This document shows positions 59,111 through 64,000 of a stretch of 64,000 bases of DNA, one piece after another (positions within the stretch are counted from its first letter, which is position 1; every line of letters starts with the position of its first letter). A program made the translations under genes and the position numbers. The notes beneath the pieces were generated by a model. The model saw nothing but the letters and a program-made list of their open reading frames with translations. It was not told the DNA's origin and did not search any database. This DNA is from Trichomonas vaginalis G3 (taxonomy: Eukaryota; Parabasalia; Trichomonadida; Trichomonadidae), in contig NC_067203.1 of assembly GCF_026262505.1 (NCBI RefSeq), forward strand, positions 7,130,001 to 7,194,000. The letters are read 5' to 3'.

Positions 59111-60491
59111 ATCAGAGAATTACCATCTCAGGCTTTTTGAGAACGTTTCAGCCAGGACCCTCGTATGTTGACTGTGAGAAAGGCATCCTTTAACTGAAAT
59201 AGATGCTTTTCCAACAATCAAATTCGAAGATCTTCGACGTTGTTGTAAAAAGAGAAGGAGAAGGAAAGAAGAGGAAGGAGAGGAAGAAGGAAAGGAAAAG
59301 AAGAAGAAGAAAAAAGGGAAAAAAGGACATATTAAATATAATGCGCACTTAATAGTGCCGAGGCGCGATTTTTTTGACCCTATATTACCGCACGGCAATG
59401 TTTTTCTCGATTTTGTACAGCCCTAAATTTTTTTGAAATTTTTGTCTAATAAACTTGAAGAAATTTCTTGAGGTAATGAAAGGAAATGTAAAATGTATAG
59501 AAAATGACGTATAATTTAAGAATTTGATAAGGGTGAAAAATTGTTTGGGAAGAGTTTTGATAAGAAATGTGAAATGAGGAAAATTTTTGTAAAATTTAAG
59601 TAGAAAATATAAGAAATTTCGATAATTCTATGACCAATCTTTCATAAAATGATACATTCAATTTATAAATCTTCAGAAAACAAAGACAGAGGTAAATCAA
59701 TAATAAGTGTAAAAGAGATATTTTTTTGAAAATTTTCATGACGGGGAAAAATTGAAAGAACAAATTAAAATGCATTATTTCCTAATTATGATAAATTGTA
59801 AATATAATTTGTCACATAGATTGAGGTGAATTGAATAAAAAAACTTCCCTTTCAATCTAAATATTTTATGATTTATTGCTGTATATAGTAATTTTATCAG
59901 AATTCTTCAATTTTTAAAAAATTGAAAATGAGAATTTCACTTGAGATTTATTTCTAAACTAAGTATATATAATGATTTCGCTTAAATGGGAATTTGAAAT
60001 TTTTGAAAAAATTCAGGGAAAAATTTGTAAATATAAGAACCTCTTTGCATTTAAATTTAAATGCTTATAATAATTATTATTTCATAATGAAAAAAGAATA
60101 GCACGCTTTCAATAAATTTATTCAAAAATGTTTTGAATTGTCCTTTCAATCGACAAATATTATTAAAATAGTTATTTCGACAATATTCTGATGTAATAAA
60201 AATTGAGAACACAATGCTATTAAGTTCAATAATTTCTTGTAATTTATACTACTAGTTAATTTAATTCCAAATAATGCATCTTATTGTTCATAACAATTTA
60301 TTATATATTCTCCAAAATATTTCTATCTACCACTAAATTGCAATCTTAAAAACATTAATACTTCCTCCATAAACAATTGAATTGACCTTACAATCAATTA
60401 AATGGGTTGAATGAAAATTTTTAATTATTCTATTCAATTTTCAGAACCGCTGTTTATATTCAATAACAAGATTTTTTCTTTAAAAAATATA
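59111..60491. other. Gene-poor AT-rich region with a purine tract
   Basis: A purine (GA-rich) tract lies at 59245-59325. Otherwise nothing recognised up to the Myb gene. Confidence 0.5.
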
Positions 60492-60974
60492 ATGGTAAAG
60501 TTTAGCGAAGAAGAGGACCGGAAATTAATTCAGATTGTTCAAACAATGGGCACTAATGATTGGAAAAAAATTGCTGCCCATCTTAAGACAAGAAATGCTC
60601 GGCAATGCCGGGAGCGTTGGAATAATTACATTAACCCGGATTTAAATGAATCCGAATGGACTGTTGACGAAGATGAGCTACTAATCAAATTGCAAAAGGA
60701 GTACGGCACTGCTTGGAACAAAATTGCCAAATATTTCGATAAAAGATCAGATAATGCTCTACGTAACAGATGGATGCGTCTGAAAAGGCTCCTCAAAAAT
60801 GGATCCAAAGGCCATCCACCAAGCATTAATCCTAAAAAGCACCATTCTAGCGACACTGAGCAATCTCCTCCACAAACCAAAGAAGTGAAAGATAATATTG
60901 AAAAAATTGTCAATCTACTGCAGACTTCCAATCCAGCAGATCTTTTTGGCGAAGAAAATCTCTTTGCCTGGTAA
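60492..60974 (+). CDS. R2R3-type Myb transcription factor, 160 aa
   Basis: An in-frame ATG at 60411 exists, but MVKFSEEEDRKL at 60492 is the natural start of a Myb domain. Repeat 1 is about residues 3-50 (FSEEEDRKLI...W.KIA.HLKTRNARQCRERWNNYIN), repeat 2 about 54-102 (WTVDEDELLIKL...WNKIAKYFDKRSDNALRNRWMR). Trp spacing is typical. The tail is Pro/Ser/Lys then acidic (DLFGEENLFAW). Trichomonad Myb proteins of this size are nuclear regulators that bind promoter elements; the target here is unknown. Confidence 0.92.
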   Translation: MVKFSEEEDRKLIQIVQTMGTNDWKKIAAHLKTRNARQCRERWNNYINPDLNESEWTVDEDELLIKLQKEYGTAWNKIAKYFDKRSDNALRNRWMRLKRLLKNGSKGHPPSINPKKHHSSDTEQSPPQTKEVKDNIEKIVNLLQTSNPADLFGEENLFAW

Positions 60975-62180
60975 AGAAAGATAAATTTGTCAATTTCAAA
61001 ACAAAGAAAATTTATCTTTCACTGCAATTTAATCATACCATACTTTCTGTTCTATACGTTTTTTCTAAAATATATGTTTAATTTTCACTATAACAATAAA
61101 TTAGACTATTTTTATTTTAAAGATAACGCATCCAGCTTAAATGTGGGTTAAGATAACTCAAAATTATGTTGTTATTGATCTAGTGATATGAGTTATCATA
61201 TTTTGCACTGAAATATTCGATTGTTTGACATGGAGAAATTGCATTCAATCTAAAATGATCTGAATTTGAATTGTTTGAAATCGAACATATAAAGTGTTAT
61301 CATATTTCTGGGGTTTATCGTATTAAATTTATGAAATAATTATGATTTGGAAATGAAAATCTAATCTTCCGGATTGCTAGCTTTTTATATTATACACTCT
61401 TTGGTTATATATTCAGGCAGTTTGTTTTTATTATTAATTTCTATCCTGATTATCCTTTATCAATTAATTGATTATATATTCTCGTCATATATTTGAAATC
61501 TCAAAATAAGTGATTTTGTTGCATAAACACTGATATTTGTTACAATTTTTGCTGAAAACTCTCAGTTTGGATGAAATTATGTGAGTATTGAATTAAATCA
61601 TAAGAAATATTTCATTTAGTGCTAGATTAAATTGTGTTGCTCCCAATAAAATTTGGGTTTTATTTCGATATTATTTCAGAGTAATCTAAAATCTTTAGAA
61701 AGAGTACTTAAGCTCTATTATCCGATTCTAATGCATAAATATAAATTATAATTCACGAACCCATTATAGGCTAACCGAATGAGTCTCAAAAAAATGTTCG
61801 CAAAAGTGAAAAATGGATCCAAAATTCACGGTTCTCTCTTTGGAAAGTCTTGGGGTGTTATTTAATTAACCATTTATAAGATCAAAATGTTTATGAGCTT
61901 GAGAAGGAAATCTTCATTAAGGTTAATTTTGAATAGTACCTTTCGATCAAAACGGTAAAATTCTCAGAATTGCTAAAATCGTCAAAAGACAATTTTAATC
62001 TGCTACTTGAAGTGAGCATTTATAAACTTTTTTGAGTAGGGGTAATTTAAGCTAAAAGTGACACGCCTGTTAAAAGTGACACACCCGTGAAGGGTGTGAT
62101 TACCGATCGGTAATTTCGACAGTTTAGAATTTAAAATTTTTTATGGAACTGTTGCGAGTTTCATAAAGAATTTAAGGAAT
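60975..62180. other. Intergenic AT-rich region
   Basis: Nothing recognised except a palindrome (ATTACCGATCGGTAAT, 62099-62114) next to a short stem (ACACCCGTGAAGGGTGT, about 62081-62097). Confidence 0.55.
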
Positions 62181-62187
62181 ATAAGCA

Positions 62188-62310
62188 AAGATTTGAATCA
62201 AAATCTTAGACCTAAGCCGCTCGATTCGCTCGCGGTTTCCGCGAATTACAGATCAGCAAAGATTTGAATCAAAATCTTCGAACTAAGCCGATCGCTTCGC
62301 TCGCGGCTTT
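62188..62310 (+). repeat. Tandem duplication of about 63 bp with GC-rich CGCTCGCGG ends
   Basis: The phrase AGCAAAGATTTGAATCAAAA occurs at 62189 and 62252, each followed by CTAAGCCG(C/A)TCG(A/C)TTCGC and TCGCGG. It lies just before the 120-bp satellite. Confidence 0.75.
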
Positions 62311-62400
62311 CTTTATTATTTTAAATTTGCATATTTCCATCAAAAGTTCATAAGGTAAAAAATTTCGTTTATTTTTACTAAGAAAAAAAAGGTTTTTGAT

Positions 62401-64000
62401 AATAAATTTGTTTTTACTTTTATTTCGAAAAAGTAGCAATAATCGTAAAAGGGTATTGATAGGCTTGCTAAAGTAACTAATTTTAGCTGTCAAATACTTT
62501 TGTATTTTGAAGTAAATTAGTATAAATTTGTTTTTACTTTTATTTCGAAAAAGTAGCAATAATCGTAAAAGGGTATTGATAGGCTTGCTAAAGTAACTAA
62601 TTTTAGCTGTCAAATACTTTTGTATTTTGAAGTAAATTAGTATAAATTTGTTTTTACTTTTATTTCGAAAAAGTAACAATAATCGTAAAAGGGTATTGAT
62701 AGGCTTGCTAAAGTAACTAATTTTAGCTGTCAAATACTTTTGTATTTTGAAGTAAATTAGTATAAATTTGTTTTTACTTTTATTTCGAAAAAGTAGCAAT
62801 AATCGTAAAAGGGTATTGATAGGCTTGCTAAAGTAACTAATTTTAGCTGTCAAATACTTTTGTATTTTGAAGTAAATTAGTATAAATTTGTTTTTACTTT
62901 TATTTCGAAAAAGTAGCAATAATCGTAAAAGGGTATTGATAGGCTTGCTAAAGTAACTAATTTTAGCTGTCAAATACTTTTGTATTTTGAAGTAAATTAG
63001 TATAAATTTGTTTTTACTTTTATTTCGAAAAAGTAGCAATAATCGTAAAAGGGTATTGATAGGCTTGCTAAAGTAACTAATTTTAGCTGTCAAATACTTT
63101 TGTATTTTGAAGTAAATTAGTATAAATTTGTTTTTACTTTTATTTCGAAAAAGTAGCAATAATCGTAAAAGGGTATTGATAGGCTTGCTAAAGTAACTAA
63201 TTTTAGCTGTCAAATACTTTTGTATTTTGAAGTAAATTAGTATAAATTTGTTTTTACTTTTATTTCGAAAAAGTAACAATAATCGTAAAAGGGTATTGAT
63301 AGGCTTGCTAAAGTAACTAATTTTAGCTGTCAAATACTTTTGTATTTTGAAGTAAATTAGTATAAATTTGTTTTTACTTTTATTTCGAAAAAGTAACAAT
63401 AATCGTAAAAGGGTATTGATAGGCTTGCTAAAGTAACTAATTTTAGCTGTCAAATACTTTTGTATTTTGAAGTAAATTAGTATAAATTTGTTTTTACTTT
63501 TATTTCGAAAAAGTAACAATAATCGTAAAAGGGTATTGATAGGCTTGCTAAAGTAACTAATTTTAGCTGTCAAATACTTTTGTATTTTGAAGTAAATTAG
63601 TATAAATTTGTTTTTACTTTTATTTCGAAAAAGTAACAATAATCGTAAAAGGGTATTGATAGGCTTGCTAAAGTAACTAAGTTTAGCTGTCAAATACTTT
63701 TGTATTTTGAAGTAAATTAGTATAAATTTGTTTTTACTTTTATTTCGAAAAAGTAGCAATAATCGTAAAAGGGTATTGATAGGCTTGCTAAAGTAACTAA
63801 TTTTAGCTGTCAAATACTTTTGTATTTTGAAGTAAATTAGTATAAATTTGTTTTTACTTTTATTTCGAAAAAGTAACAATAATCGTAAAAGGGTATTGAT
63901 AGGCTTGCTAAAGTAACTAATTTTAGCTGTCAAATACTTTTGTATTTTGAAGTAAATTAGTATAAATTTGTTTTTACTTTTATTTCGAAAAAGTAGCAAT
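62401..64000 (-). repeat. 120-bp satellite, at least 13 units, running off the window
   Basis: Units of exactly 120 bp are almost identical; the main variant is one G/A position (AAGTAGCAAT or AAGTAACAAT) and one T/G change near 63681. Because the period is 40 codons, the minus strand is open over the array and continues to 62269, giving a 576-codon frame with a 40-residue repeat (LLLFRNKSKNKFILIYFKIQ...). The frame has no start in the window and runs into unrelated flanking sequence, so I regard it as a satellite effect. Confidence 0.93.

Noticed and set aside
62401-64000. Telomeric or centromeric assignment of the 120-bp satellite
   Set aside because: The unit has no telomere-like short repeat and nothing in the window indicates chromosome position.

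Overview
The window looks like nuclear DNA of a parabasalid protist, most probably Trichomonas vaginalis or a close relative. It is AT-rich. Genes are short-spaced and appear intronless. There are two nearly identical ankyrin-repeat proteins of a trichomonad type, a large Polinton/Maverick element, and long satellite arrays. The species call is inference from gene content and style; no ribosomal or other diagnostic marker is present.

Layout. 1-3179: a 23-bp satellite in two opposed arrays around a 0.44-kb spacer. 3180-26351: one Polinton (Maverick), 23.17 kb, with 859-bp terminal inverted repeats (TIRs) and a 5-6 bp target duplication; it sits inside the satellite, whose last three units resume at 26352. 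It carries a candidate major capsid protein, a candidate minor capsid protein, a packaging ATPase, a protein-primed PolB, a retrovirus-like integrase, two KilA-N proteins, a 1,090-residue phage-tail-fibre-like protein and about a dozen unknown small proteins. At least three of its genes are broken, so it is treated as a fossil, although its TIRs look identical. 26430-28880: gene-poor DNA with a foldback repeat.

28883-40835: a compact host cluster, mostly on alternating strands: ankyrin protein, MFS transporter, nucleoplasmin-like protein, DASS anion transporter, SS18/SSXT subunit, methyltransferase, coiled-coil protein, TM2 protein, a GT61-like glycosyltransferase lacking its ATG, and a beta-helix-like surface protein. 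40844-44544: small non-coding DNA elements with clear ends. One is a 1.4-kb TTAA element. Another is a 2.0-kb element (7-bp target duplication) holding a nested 0.95-kb element (4-bp duplication) that carries a row of five near-perfect hairpins. 44749-46965: SPB1-type rRNA methyltransferase. 47387-48487: broken old-yellow-enzyme gene. 49001-57123: two ankyrin paralogues separated by a broken COG5 gene. 57124-62270: gene-poor DNA with hairpin repeats and one Myb gene. 62401-64000: a 120-bp satellite running off the window.

The signals I find most unusual are: GC-rich mini-hairpins spread through the Polinton, mostly in frame inside its coding regions; a palindromic AGGTGA/TCACCT element at seven gene ends in the Polinton; a shared promoter block before its genes and divergent start codons only 16-17 bp apart; a tail-fibre-like protein in a Polinton; the hairpin array at 43.26-43.58 kb; and a 9.6-kb host segment bounded by a 24-bp perfect inverted repeat. 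All readings were made by eye; no alignment or database search was run.
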